Below, in pieces: positions 6,677-13,803 of a DNA stretch of 14,948 bases. This DNA is from an uncultured Peptococcaceae bacterium (GTDB lineage: Bacteria > Bacillota > Peptococcia > Peptococcales > Peptococcaceae): contig CABVBB010000009.1 in NCBI GenBank assembly GCA_902496505.1, forward strand, positions 1-14,948, in the 5' to 3' direction. The notes under the pieces were generated by a model. It saw only the letters and a list, made by a program, of their open reading frames with translations, had not been told where the DNA came from and did not search any database. The first letter of the stretch is position 1. Every line of letters begins with the position of its first letter. Position numbers and translations under genes: made by a program.

Positions 6677-7609
6677 ATGCAGCTGGATTATTTGAAATAT
6701 GTGCTGGCGGTGAAGGAATGGGGCTCGTTGAATAAGGCTGCGGAGCATCTGTATGTGTCTCAGCAGCATATCAGCAAGATCATTGCCAAGCTGGAGGAGG
6801 AATGCGGCAGATCGCTTTTCCTCCGCACAGCTCGGGGGATGGTTCTGACAGATGATGGGGAAAAATTGTGCGGCTATGCGCAGGCCTATGAGGCCAAGCG
6901 CCGTCAGCTGGAGGCGGATATTACGGCTAAGTATCTCAAGGATCTGCGGGGCAGTATCCGCATTGGGGCGATGAGCACCGGGTTGGCGATGGTCCTGCCG
7001 CAGATGCTGTGCCGCTATTATCATGATTATCCGCAGATCACGATCGATGTGGTGGATGGAGAGGCCCAGCAGATCGTTGAGTGGGTGCTGGCGGATAAGG
7101 TGGATCTGGCCATCATATTGGTCAGCTGCATCAAGGGCGCGGATTATCCGCAGATACCGCAGGGATTGACCAAACAAGTGCTGGTGGAGGCCAAGCTGTG
7201 CTATTGGGTCAGCAGCAGATCGCCGCTGGCTAAACGAGAGGATATCGCCATAGAGGAGGCGGTCACTTATCCGCTGGTTTTACAGAGTCGTTCTGATCTG
7301 GCTATGCTGGAAACCATTTATCAAAGCTTCGGACAAGCGCCTGCTATCAGCGCTGTTACGGAAAATCCTTATTTGCTGCGCCAGCTGACGGCGGATGATT
7401 TTGGCATCTGCCCAGATATTGCGATCAAAGGTGAGCAGTGGATGCTCCGCTATGTGTTCGAAAATCAGCAGGAGGTGCATTGCCTGCCTATGCGGCCTAC
7501 GGAGCAGTATGTGAGTCAGCTTTGTCTGATCAGCAATAAGCGGCAGCCCAGCAATTTGCTCCGTCAGCATGTGATCGATTTTATTCTGAATGGTCGATGG
7601 AGGGGGTGA
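6677..7609 (+). CDS. LysR-family transcriptional regulator (first of a tandem pair)
   Basis: A 310-residue LysR-type regulator. The N-terminal winged helix-turn-helix begins MQLDYLKYVLAVKEWGSLNK and continues AAEHLYVSQQHISKIIAKLE (recognition helix about residues 27-39), then the wing FLRTARGMVLTDDG. The effector-binding domain spans about 90-300, opening with GSIRIGAMSTGLAMVLPQML. The frame is open further upstream to a GTG at 6620, but that lies five bases beyond the -10 box and cannot be a start in this transcript. ATG6677 puts the HTH at the usual family position and has AAGGCGG at 6662-6668, spacing 8. The stop is four bases before the next LysR gene, so the two are co-transcribed and share many HTH residues. 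The likely targets are its own promoter and the phosphodiesterase/transporter genes downstream. Confidence 0.92.
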   Translation: MQLDYLKYVLAVKEWGSLNKAAEHLYVSQQHISKIIAKLEEECGRSLFLRTARGMVLTDDGEKLCGYAQAYEAKRRQLEADITAKYLKDLRGSIRIGAMSTGLAMVLPQMLCRYYHDYPQITIDVVDGEAQQIVEWVLADKVDLAIILVSCIKGADYPQIPQGLTKQVLVEAKLCYWVSSRSPLAKREDIAIEEAVTYPLVLQSRSDLAMLETIYQSFGQAPAISAVTENPYLLRQLTADDFGICPDIAIKGEQWMLRYVFENQQEVHCLPMRPTEQYVSQLCLISNKRQPSNLLRQHVIDFILNGRWRG

Positions 7610-7613
7610 GTAT

Positions 7614-8525
7614 ATGAAGCTGGAAACGCTGGCGTATTTTATGGAGGTGGGTCATGCCCAGAGCATCAATAAGGCGGCCAAGCATTTGCAGCTGCCGCAG
7701 CAGACACTGAGCAAGGCGATCAAAAGTCTGGAAACGGAGCTGGGCGTCCAGCTTTTCACCCGCAGTGCGCAGGGCGTGGTCTTGACTGAAGCCGGAGCGG
7801 ATGTGCTGAGTTTTGCCCACTGGTGTGTGAGCGAATATCAGCGTCTGTGGCCGGAACAAGTCTCCGTTGGGCAGACGAAGCAGAAGTTGTCTATTGCTGT
7901 GGTGGAGACGGCCAATCAGCTGCTGCTGCCGCAGGTCATGAGCCTGCTTTACCGGCAGGATCTAGGGCTCACGCTCCAGGTGCAGCGGGAAACGGACCAT
8001 GTGCAGATACTGTCTCTGGTGGAGGCGGGACAGGTGGATCTGGGCATCATCATCTGCTATCAAAAAGAGGATGTGCGTTACCCGGAGCTTGACCAGTCGC
8101 TGCTTTTTTGGCCTTTGTATACGTCGAAGCCCTACTTCTGGGTCAACAAGCATCATCCGCTGGCGGCCAAGAAGAGTTTATCCTATAGGGACATGGGCGG
8201 CCATAAGCTGATGTTCATCACCGGCTCGGATGTGACCTTGGGCGAAAGGGTGCTGGCGGCGCAGGGCTGCTTGGATCAGCCGTGCGGTCAGGCGGACAAT
8301 ATCTATTACTTGGCGCAGATGGTCAAGGACGATCTGGCTATCGCCAGTGATATGAAGACCAATGGCCATCTGCATTTGGAAACGGTCCTGGCGGAGAGCG
8401 CAGTAGCATTGCCGCTCAATAAGCGGGAGACGTATCCTTTGGTCACGGGCCTCATCGTGCGGCGAGAGGCAGCGGAGCGGGAGGCGATCCAGAGGGTGCA
8501 CACCTTACTCAAAAACAGCATATAG
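7614..8525 (+). CDS. LysR-family transcriptional regulator (second of the pair)
   Basis: A 303-residue LysR-type regulator. ATG7614 is chosen over an in-frame ATG at 7590 because GGAGGGGG at 7599-7606 lies seven bases before it and because it aligns exactly with the start of the first LysR. HTH: MKLETLAYFMEVGHAQSINK then AAKHLQLPQQTLSKAIKSLE, followed by RSAQGVVLTEAG. The effector domain is about 88-295. Residues S17, N19-A22, H24, L25, Q29, Q30, S33, K34, L39 and E40 occupy identical positions in both proteins, which points to an old tandem duplication. The effector domains are much less alike, so the two may sense different ligands. A terminator closes the unit. Confidence 0.92.
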   Translation: MKLETLAYFMEVGHAQSINKAAKHLQLPQQTLSKAIKSLETELGVQLFTRSAQGVVLTEAGADVLSFAHWCVSEYQRLWPEQVSVGQTKQKLSIAVVETANQLLLPQVMSLLYRQDLGLTLQVQRETDHVQILSLVEAGQVDLGIIICYQKEDVRYPELDQSLLFWPLYTSKPYFWVNKHHPLAAKKSLSYRDMGGHKLMFITGSDVTLGERVLAAQGCLDQPCGQADNIYYLAQMVKDDLAIASDMKTNGHLHLETVLAESAVALPLNKRETYPLVTGLIVRREAAEREAIQRVHTLLKNSI

Positions 8526-8532
8526 TTCGTTT

Positions 8533-8575
8533 AAAAAAGACCGTTGACTGTTCAGGCAGCCAGCGGTCTTTTTTT
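8533..8575 (+). terminator. Intrinsic terminator after the LysR pair
   Basis: AAAAAAGACCG (8533-8543) pairs with CGGTCTTTTTT (8564-8574) around a 20-base loop, with the T tract included in the right arm and continuing one base further. The A/T arms make it potentially bidirectional. Confidence 0.85.
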
Positions 8576-8829
8576 GCTGTGCCCATTTTTACAGAATGAT
8601 CTACAACAAATTTGAGTAACGGTCGGCCAAATTTCTGACAGCGTGGTCAGGCGAAGCCCAGTGCCGAGCGATGCTACGCAAAAGAGTTGTATCTCGCCGG
8701 GTGCTTACCCCAAATGGATGATGGTTTTGCGGCAATATCAGTGATAAGTTGTATTCATAGAGAAACGGAGGCCAAAAAACCTTCACCAACAAATGTCTAT
8801 CAAGCGATATAAACAAGGAGGAGCGAAAC
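8576..8829 (+). promoter_or_regulatory. Non-coding upstream region of the phosphodiesterase gene with three inverted repeats
   Basis: These 254 bases contain no convincing gene. They hold three dyads: AAATTTG/CAAATTT at 8608-8634, CTGAC/GTCAG at 8635-8650, and TATCA-g-TGATA at 8736-8746. AGTTGTAT occurs twice (8685-8692 and 8747-8754). No unambiguous -35/-10 pair is visible, which fits a promoter that depends on an activator. The ribosome binding site is AAGGAGG at 8815-8821. LysR proteins bind interrupted dyads, so one or more of these may be sites for the upstream pair (inference). Confidence 0.45.
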
Positions 8830-10857
8830 ATGATGGAAAGAAAAGCATTTGCAGACAAGATCTTTTGTATTGGTATTGACGGGATGGACCCGCGTTTGAC
8901 CAGAAAATATGTGGACGAGGGCAAGATGCCTAATGTCAAAAAGCTCATCGAGCGGGGCGCCTGCCGTCATGATCTGGCGATGGTCGGCGCAATGCCGACA
9001 GTGACGCCGCCGATGTGGACCACTTTGGCTACTGGGGCGTATCCCGGCACCCACGGCATCACCTGTTTTTATCGGGCTACTGACCGCCCTGATGTCATCG
9101 CTTACAATTTTGACTCACGTAATTGTAAGGCTGAGCCTTTGTGGAATGTGTTTGCAGAGGCGGGCAAGAAGACTTTGGTCTGGCATTGGCCGGGCAGTTC
9201 TTGGACTCCAACCAGTGACAGCCCCAATCTGTGGGTGGTAGACGGTACCTCTCCTGGCAGTGTAGCCATGAGTGCGGGGACCATCGAGCAGGAATTCATG
9301 CTGGGTGCCAATGAGAAAAACGGGGTAGCGACTTTTAAAGCCGCTGCGGCAACGGCAGGCGTACAGCCCTGCGTGGTCAATGATCTGGATCTGGATAAGC
9401 TGGAGGACAACAACAGCTTGACCATGGCCGAATCCACCACTGTGCAGGAATTGAGCTGCTTCGTGCTGGAGCGTGATGATGGGCAGGGCGGCAGCCCCAA
9501 CAATGCTATGGATCTGCAGGTCTCCTACATCAAACCAGCAGAAGGCTGGGCCGATGCACCGGCTGATGCTAAGGAATTCGTCCTGCTGTTGGGGCGTGGT
9601 GTGATCCGCAGACCGGGTCTGATCCTTAAAAATGACGAAGGCATTTATGACCGCGTGGCGATTTACAAAAACAAGAAAGAAAGCGAACCGCTCTATGTCA
9701 TCCACAAAGGCGAAATGAAGCGGGAGATCATCGATGAAGCCATCAAAAACGATAAGCGCTACATCTGCAACCGCAATATGAAACTTTTGCGTCTGGCTGA
9801 GGATGGTTCCACAATGAAAATGTGGGTCTCCGCTGCTATGGACACCACCTTGGATGCGGTATGGCATCCAAAAGAATTATTCAAGACCATCACGGAAAAT
9901 ATCGGCTATCCGACACCGACGACCATGAATGGCCTGCAAGATCCTGAATTGATCCAAGACGTGATGCTGGCTAACTGGTACACCAGCGCTGATTGGCAGG
10001 CGGCATCGCTCAATTATCTGATCGAGAATGAAGGGGTAGAGGTCATCTTCTCGCACTTCCACGCCATCGATCTGCAAAGCCATATGATCGTCCGCTATTT
10101 GTCCGATAAGGGTGAAAACAAACTGCCGCCGGAAGATTTCCAGAAATTCATGGAGGATATCTACATCCAGGCAGACTATTATGTCGGCAAATTCATCCAT
10201 CTTTTGGATGAAGGCTGGGCTTTGGCGCTGATGAGCGACCATGCTCAGGTCTGCCCAGCTCATGAGTTCCCCTTGATCGGCGACATCGTCGGCGTCAATG
10301 TGCGCGTCATGCAGGAATTGGGCTTGACGGCCTTAAAGCAGGATGAAAACGGCAATGACCTCAAAGAGATCGATTGGGAGCATACCTATGCAGTAGCTTC
10401 CCGCGCCAACCATATTTATCTGAACCTCAAAGGCCGCTATGAGCATGGCATCATCGATCCAGAGGATCAGTATGAGTGGGAAGAAGAGATCATGACGCGG
10501 TTATACAACTACAAAGACAAAAAGACCGGTAAACGCATCATTGCACTGGCTCTGCGCAACAAAGACGCTGTGCTTTTGGGCTTGAATGGTCCGGAATGCG
10601 GCGATATCATCTATTTCAACGCAGAAGGCTACAATTATGACCATGGTGAATCCCTGGGCACTTGCTGGGGCGATGCGGATACCAGCGTCTCGCCGATCTT
10701 TGTTGTGGCAGGTCCTGGCATCAAGAGCGGCTATGAGACGGAGCGTGTCATCCGTGAAGTAGACTTCTGCCCGACCATCGCAGTTCTCGGTGGTATGCGG
10801 ATGCCTAGAGAGTGCGAAGGCGCACCTGTATATCAAATCTTTGCAAGCGATTTTTGA
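8830..10857 (+). CDS. Alkaline phosphatase superfamily phosphodiesterase/phosphohydrolase
   Basis: A 675-residue protein with the complete metal-ligand set of the nucleotide pyrophosphatase/phosphodiesterase branch of the alkaline phosphatase superfamily: D17 (GIDGMDP), the likely nucleophile T59 (PTVTPPMWTTLATG), D414 and H418 (HAIDLQSH), D470 and H471 (MSDHAQ), and H605 (NYDHGES). GAYPGTHGI (69-77) is also typical. About 350 residues separate the nucleophile from D414, far more than in small family members, so there is a large cap or inserted domain. There is no signal peptide or membrane helix, so it is probably cytoplasmic. It should hydrolyse a phosphate (or possibly sulfate or phosphonate) ester with two divalent metals; the substrate is unknown. 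AAGGAGG is eight bases before ATG8830. An anion transporter follows and two LysR genes precede it. Confidence 0.92.
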   Translation: MMERKAFADKIFCIGIDGMDPRLTRKYVDEGKMPNVKKLIERGACRHDLAMVGAMPTVTPPMWTTLATGAYPGTHGITCFYRATDRPDVIAYNFDSRNCKAEPLWNVFAEAGKKTLVWHWPGSSWTPTSDSPNLWVVDGTSPGSVAMSAGTIEQEFMLGANEKNGVATFKAAAATAGVQPCVVNDLDLDKLEDNNSLTMAESTTVQELSCFVLERDDGQGGSPNNAMDLQVSYIKPAEGWADAPADAKEFVLLLGRGVIRRPGLILKNDEGIYDRVAIYKNKKESEPLYVIHKGEMKREIIDEAIKNDKRYICNRNMKLLRLAEDGSTMKMWVSAAMDTTLDAVWHPKELFKTITENIGYPTPTTMNGLQDPELIQDVMLANWYTSADWQAASLNYLIENEGVEVIFSHFHAIDLQSHMIVRYLSDKGENKLPPEDFQKFMEDIYIQADYYVGKFIHLLDEGWALALMSDHAQVCPAHEFPLIGDIVGVNVRVMQELGLTALKQDENGNDLKEIDWEHTYAVASRANHIYLNLKGRYEHGIIDPEDQYEWEEEIMTRLYNYKDKKTGKRIIALALRNKDAVLLGLNGPECGDIIYFNAEGYNYDHGESLGTCWGDADTSVSPIFVVAGPGIKSGYETERVIREVDFCPTIAVLGGMRMPRECEGAPVYQIFASDF

Positions 10858-10890
10858 TCAGTAACGTCGCGCCTGCATTTTAAAAATAGA

Positions 10891-10968
10891 CCAGTGTGCC
10901 GGCAAAAGGCTGAGCTTTTTTCAGCAAAACCGCACGGTCGGCACGCTGGCCTTTATCATTTTTTCTAG
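10891..10968 (+). terminator. Large intergenic hairpin, possible terminator or attenuator
   Basis: CCAGTGTGCCG (10891-10901) pairs with CGGCACGCTGG (10939-10949), 11 positions with one G-T wobble. It encloses a second hairpin, GCTGA (10909-10913) with TCAGC (10921-10925). The downstream sequence is T-rich but broken (CCTTTATCATTTTTT), so termination may be partial, giving less transporter than phosphodiesterase. Confidence 0.5.
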
Positions 10969-10984
10969 CAAAGGAGTAAAGCCA

Positions 10985-12430
10985 ATGTCTCGATCTAAAA
11001 TATGGTTCAATGCCGCAATTATTTTAGCATTTATGTTGTTATTTGGTTTCTTACCGCCATTTGGTCCGGTGACTGAGCAAGGCATGCGCATTTTGGGCAT
11101 TTTCTTTGGCTGCATCTATGCTTGGACCATTGGTGAGACCATCTGGCCCAGTCTTTTGGCCTTGCTGCTGCTGGGCTTTGTCGGTGAAAATACGGTAGCG
11201 GGGATGTTTACCGCCGCTTTCGGCAATACCACGCTGCACATGGTCTTGTTCTGCCTCATCCTCTGCTACGCTGTGGAAAAAAGCGGCCTGCTGCAATTGA
11301 TCACCCGCTTCGTGCTCACGCGCAAATTCGCGCAGAAAGGGCCGTGGTGGCTGTGCTTCGCCTTTTGGGTAGCCTGCTCTGTGGCTTCGGCTATCACTGT
11401 CGCCACGTTGGCCGTGTGCATCCTCTGCTGGACGCTGTTTTATGATATTGCGGATAAGCTGCACTTGGACAAAAAATCCCCGTATGTTTCTGTCGTGCTC
11501 ATCGGCATCCCAGTGAGCTGCTATTTGGGCGGCTGTGTGCTGCCGTACAATGCCTTCACCCAGATCTGCTTTGGCGTGCTCAAAACAGCGCAGCCTGATA
11601 TGACCATAAGCTTCGGCGCGTACGTCTTGACGATGCTCGTTTTGAACATCGTCGCCCTGGTGGTGCTGCCGCTCTTTTTCAAATATGTGGTGCGGATAAA
11701 AGTGGACTATCAGCCCTCGGGCGATCTGTTCAGCGCAGAAGAGATGGTCATGACCAGCAAGCAAAAACTGGTGGCGCTGTATCTGGTCATCCTCTGCGCT
11801 ATGCTCATCCTGCCTTACTATATGCCAGCCTCATTATGGCTGACGCAGGTACTCAATAACATGGGCTTTGTCGGTTCCTTTGTGGCGGTGAGCATTGCTA
11901 TGGCGCTGACCGTGCGGGAAGATGGCGAAAGTCTTTTGGATATTGGCGAGGCTATGATCAAGGGCGTGCCGTATAATCTGATCTTTCTGCTGGCTACAGC
12001 GCTGGCTTTATCCAGTCAGCTGACCAGCCCAGCCTCAGGCATCGCTCCACTGATCACCAGCGTTTTGACACCGCTCGTTGCTGGACGGACCAGCTTTATG
12101 CTGATGGTGATCATGGTCATCTTGGGTTTGATCTTGACCAATATCATCAACAACATCGTCTGCATCACCTTGATGGTGCCTATTGGCTTGACCTTCATGG
12201 CCGCTGCCGGCGGCAATCCCGCCGTACTGGTCGCACTGTTTTGCATGGCACTGTATCAAGGCATCGTCATGCCAGCTGGTTCGGTCTTTGGTGCGATGCT
12301 GCACGGCAATACGGAATGGCTCACCGGCGGCCTGGTCTACAAATACGGCACACTGATGGAGATCGTTTTGGCGCTGATCATAGGCTTCATCGGCGTACCA
12401 GTAGGCAATTTGATTTTTGCACTATTATAA
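10985..12430 (+). CDS. SLC13/DASS-type anion:cation symporter
   Basis: A 481-residue integral membrane protein with about 11-12 hydrophobic segments and little soluble sequence. Features of the divalent anion:sodium symporter (DASS/SLC13, ArsB/NhaD-like) fold include FGNTTLHMVLFCLILCYAVE near residue 80, the central loop after LFFKYVVRIKVDYQ, and the second re-entrant region with LTNIINNIVCITLMVPIG. Characterised relatives move dicarboxylates, tricarboxylates, sulfate or phosphate with sodium or protons; specificity here is not visible. AAAGGAG at 10970-10976 is eight bases before the ATG. It lies 127 bases behind the phosphodiesterase in the same direction, separated by a hairpin, so the two probably share a promoter. 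It may import the ester's precursor or export or import the released anion (inference). Confidence 0.88.
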   Translation: MSRSKIWFNAAIILAFMLLFGFLPPFGPVTEQGMRILGIFFGCIYAWTIGETIWPSLLALLLLGFVGENTVAGMFTAAFGNTTLHMVLFCLILCYAVEKSGLLQLITRFVLTRKFAQKGPWWLCFAFWVACSVASAITVATLAVCILCWTLFYDIADKLHLDKKSPYVSVVLIGIPVSCYLGGCVLPYNAFTQICFGVLKTAQPDMTISFGAYVLTMLVLNIVALVVLPLFFKYVVRIKVDYQPSGDLFSAEEMVMTSKQKLVALYLVILCAMLILPYYMPASLWLTQVLNNMGFVGSFVAVSIAMALTVREDGESLLDIGEAMIKGVPYNLIFLLATALALSSQLTSPASGIAPLITSVLTPLVAGRTSFMLMVIMVILGLILTNIINNIVCITLMVPIGLTFMAAAGGNPAVLVALFCMALYQGIVMPAGSVFGAMLHGNTEWLTGGLVYKYGTLMEIVLALIIGFIGVPVGNLIFALL

Positions 12431-12435
12431 AGGAT

Positions 12436-12471
12436 CAAGAAGCAAGCGTTTGTCTAAACGCTTGCCTCTTG
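12436..12471 (+). repeat. Strong inverted repeat without a T tract, downstream of the transporter
   Basis: Sixteen paired positions with one A-C mismatch, CAAGA-a-GCAAGCGTTT against AAACGCTTGC-c-TCTTG, closed by the 4-base loop GTCT. It starts five bases after the transporter stop. The next bases are GTGGATG, not a T run, so it is not a textbook intrinsic terminator in the plus direction. It could protect an mRNA 3' end, act as a Rho-assisted stop, or be an operator for the next operon. Confidence 0.6.
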
Positions 12472-12496
12472 GTGGATGTGATGGGAGGTTATCGTT

Positions 12497-12967
12497 ATGG
12501 ATCTGAGCTATCAGCAGGAGGGCCGTACAGCCATGCTCAAGGAGCGGGTCAAGCGGTGCGTATGCAAATATTGCGGCGGGCATCTGAGTCTGCGCAGGAT
12601 CACGTTCAGCGACTTGGATGATGCCCGTATTGAGATATTCTGCAGGCACTGCGAGCGGATCGAATTTGGCGTAGAGCCGGAAATTTACCAAAGCGCCTGC
12701 TATTACGCAGCGGAAATGGGATTCGACTATTATCCTGATTTGGACGACAATGAGGCTACCAAGCGGATGAATATCGCCAAACTCTGCGACATCATCAGCT
12801 GGGCGGGCAAAAATTTTGGCTTCTTAGATAAAGCGGGGTTTACTGTGCCGCCCAGGATCAATCCCCATATCCTAGGCCAGTGCGTGATCTTGGATGATGA
12901 CGATCTGAAGGACATGGAAGAATTGGTGCTGGGAACGGTAAGCACCCAAAATGATGAGGTCAGGTGA
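12497..12967 (+). CDS. Zinc-ribbon protein of unknown function
   Basis: A 156-residue soluble protein. C23-x2-C26 (CKYCGG) and C49-x2-C52 (CRHC) form a four-cysteine zinc ribbon in the first third. The rest is mixed helix with an acidic C-terminus (ILDDDDLKDMEELVLG). I do not recognise a named family. ATG12497 has GGGAGG at 12483-12488 (spacing 8). An internal ATG at 12533, with GGAGGG ten bases upstream, would still keep the zinc ribbon, so the start is not certain. The stop overlaps the possible GTG start of the ABC ATPase gene, which points to translational coupling and a shared task. A nucleic-acid or protein contact through the ribbon is plausible but not shown. Confidence 0.82.
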   Translation: MDLSYQQEGRTAMLKERVKRCVCKYCGGHLSLRRITFSDLDDARIEIFCRHCERIEFGVEPEIYQSACYYAAEMGFDYYPDLDDNEATKRMNIAKLCDIISWAGKNFGFLDKAGFTVPPRINPHILGQCVILDDDDLKDMEELVLGTVSTQNDEVR

Positions 12968-12972
12968 GCCCT

Positions 12973-13776
12973 ATGGAGAAAACGATCCTCACGATGCACA
13001 AACTCTGCTGCAAGGCCGGACGCCAATATCTCCTGCAGGATATCGACTGGGAGATCAAACGAGGTGAGCACTGCCTGGTCTTCGGTCTGAACGGCTCAGG
13101 CAAGACGACGCTGCTCAGCATCGCCGCCGGCTACAAAATGCCCACTTCCGGCCAATTGAGCGTTTTTGGCCAAAGCTATACCAACAGCAATATATTGGCG
13201 ATCCGCAAGCGTATCGGATTGATCAGCAGCTCTTTTTTTGACCAGTTTTATCATCATGAAAGCGCGCTGAACATCGTTTTGTCCGGGGCAGTGGGCACTT
13301 TGGGCGTAGACTTTGACCTGGACGATGATGCCTGGCAGAAAGCGCACCATTTGCTGTCAGCGGTACAGCTGGAGCGGCGCGTCGATCAGCCTTATGGCGC
13401 TATGAGCAAGGGTGAGCGGCAGAGTGTGCTCATTGCTCGGGCGCTCATGAGCGAGCCAGAGCTTTTGATCTTAGACGAGCCTTGCTCAGGATTGGATGTG
13501 GCAGCTCGGGAACGGCTGCTCAATACCGTGCGCTATTTGGCTGAGCAGAAAAACGTCACCTTGGTCTATGTCACCCATTACACTGAAGAGATCTTGGACT
13601 GCTTTGCCAAGACCTTGCTTTTGAAAAACGGCAAAGTCTATCGTTACGGCGACAGCCAAGCGGTTTTTACAGCAGAATGCCTCAGCGGCTTTTTGGGTGA
13701 AGCGGTCACACTCCAGCGCACGGCAGACGGCAGACTAAGCCTGCTGGCGCCTGAGGCAGGCCGTCTTAGCTGGTAA
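12973..13776 (+). CDS. Stand-alone ABC-type ATPase
   Basis: A 267-residue single nucleotide-binding domain. Counting from ATG12973: Walker A GLNGSGKT at 38-45, signature motif MSKGER at 144-149 (a variant of LSGGQ), Walker B LLILDEP at 164-170, D-loop GLD at 173-175, and H-loop H202 (YVTHYTEE). The position of the usual Q-loop glutamine reads ISSSFFDQF (84-92), reminiscent of ModF/PhrA-like ATPases rather than ordinary importers. ATG12973 is preferred because AGGTGA, part of the canonical ribosome-binding sequence, ends five bases before it; a GTG at 12964 overlapping the previous stop is the alternative. No permease or binding protein is encoded nearby, so a non-transport role or an unlinked partner is likely. 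Confidence 0.9.
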   Translation: MEKTILTMHKLCCKAGRQYLLQDIDWEIKRGEHCLVFGLNGSGKTTLLSIAAGYKMPTSGQLSVFGQSYTNSNILAIRKRIGLISSSFFDQFYHHESALNIVLSGAVGTLGVDFDLDDDAWQKAHHLLSAVQLERRVDQPYGAMSKGERQSVLIARALMSEPELLILDEPCSGLDVAARERLLNTVRYLAEQKNVTLVYVTHYTEEILDCFAKTLLLKNGKVYRYGDSQAVFTAECLSGFLGEAVTLQRTADGRLSLLAPEAGRLSW

Positions 13777-13803
13777 ATATTTTGGCGAAAGGAGGAGATC
13801 ATC

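Noticed and set aside
8714..8812. Short plus-strand reading frame of 32 residues before the phosphodiesterase gene
   Set aside because: There is no ribosome binding site upstream and no recognisable pattern. It overlaps the dyad region, and chance frames of this size are expected.
9115..9867. Long minus-strand reading frame of 250 codons inside the phosphodiesterase gene
   Set aside because: It lies opposite a gene with a full set of catalytic motifs, has no ribosome binding site and has a composition typical of antisense frames. The same applies to minus-strand frames at 5762-6406, 11051-11764 and 6599-7177.
12035..12304. Two overlapping minus-strand frames opposite the transporter, one of them rich in His, Asp and Gln
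   Set aside because: The composition is the mirror of hydrophobic codons on the plus strand, a known artefact opposite membrane-protein genes.
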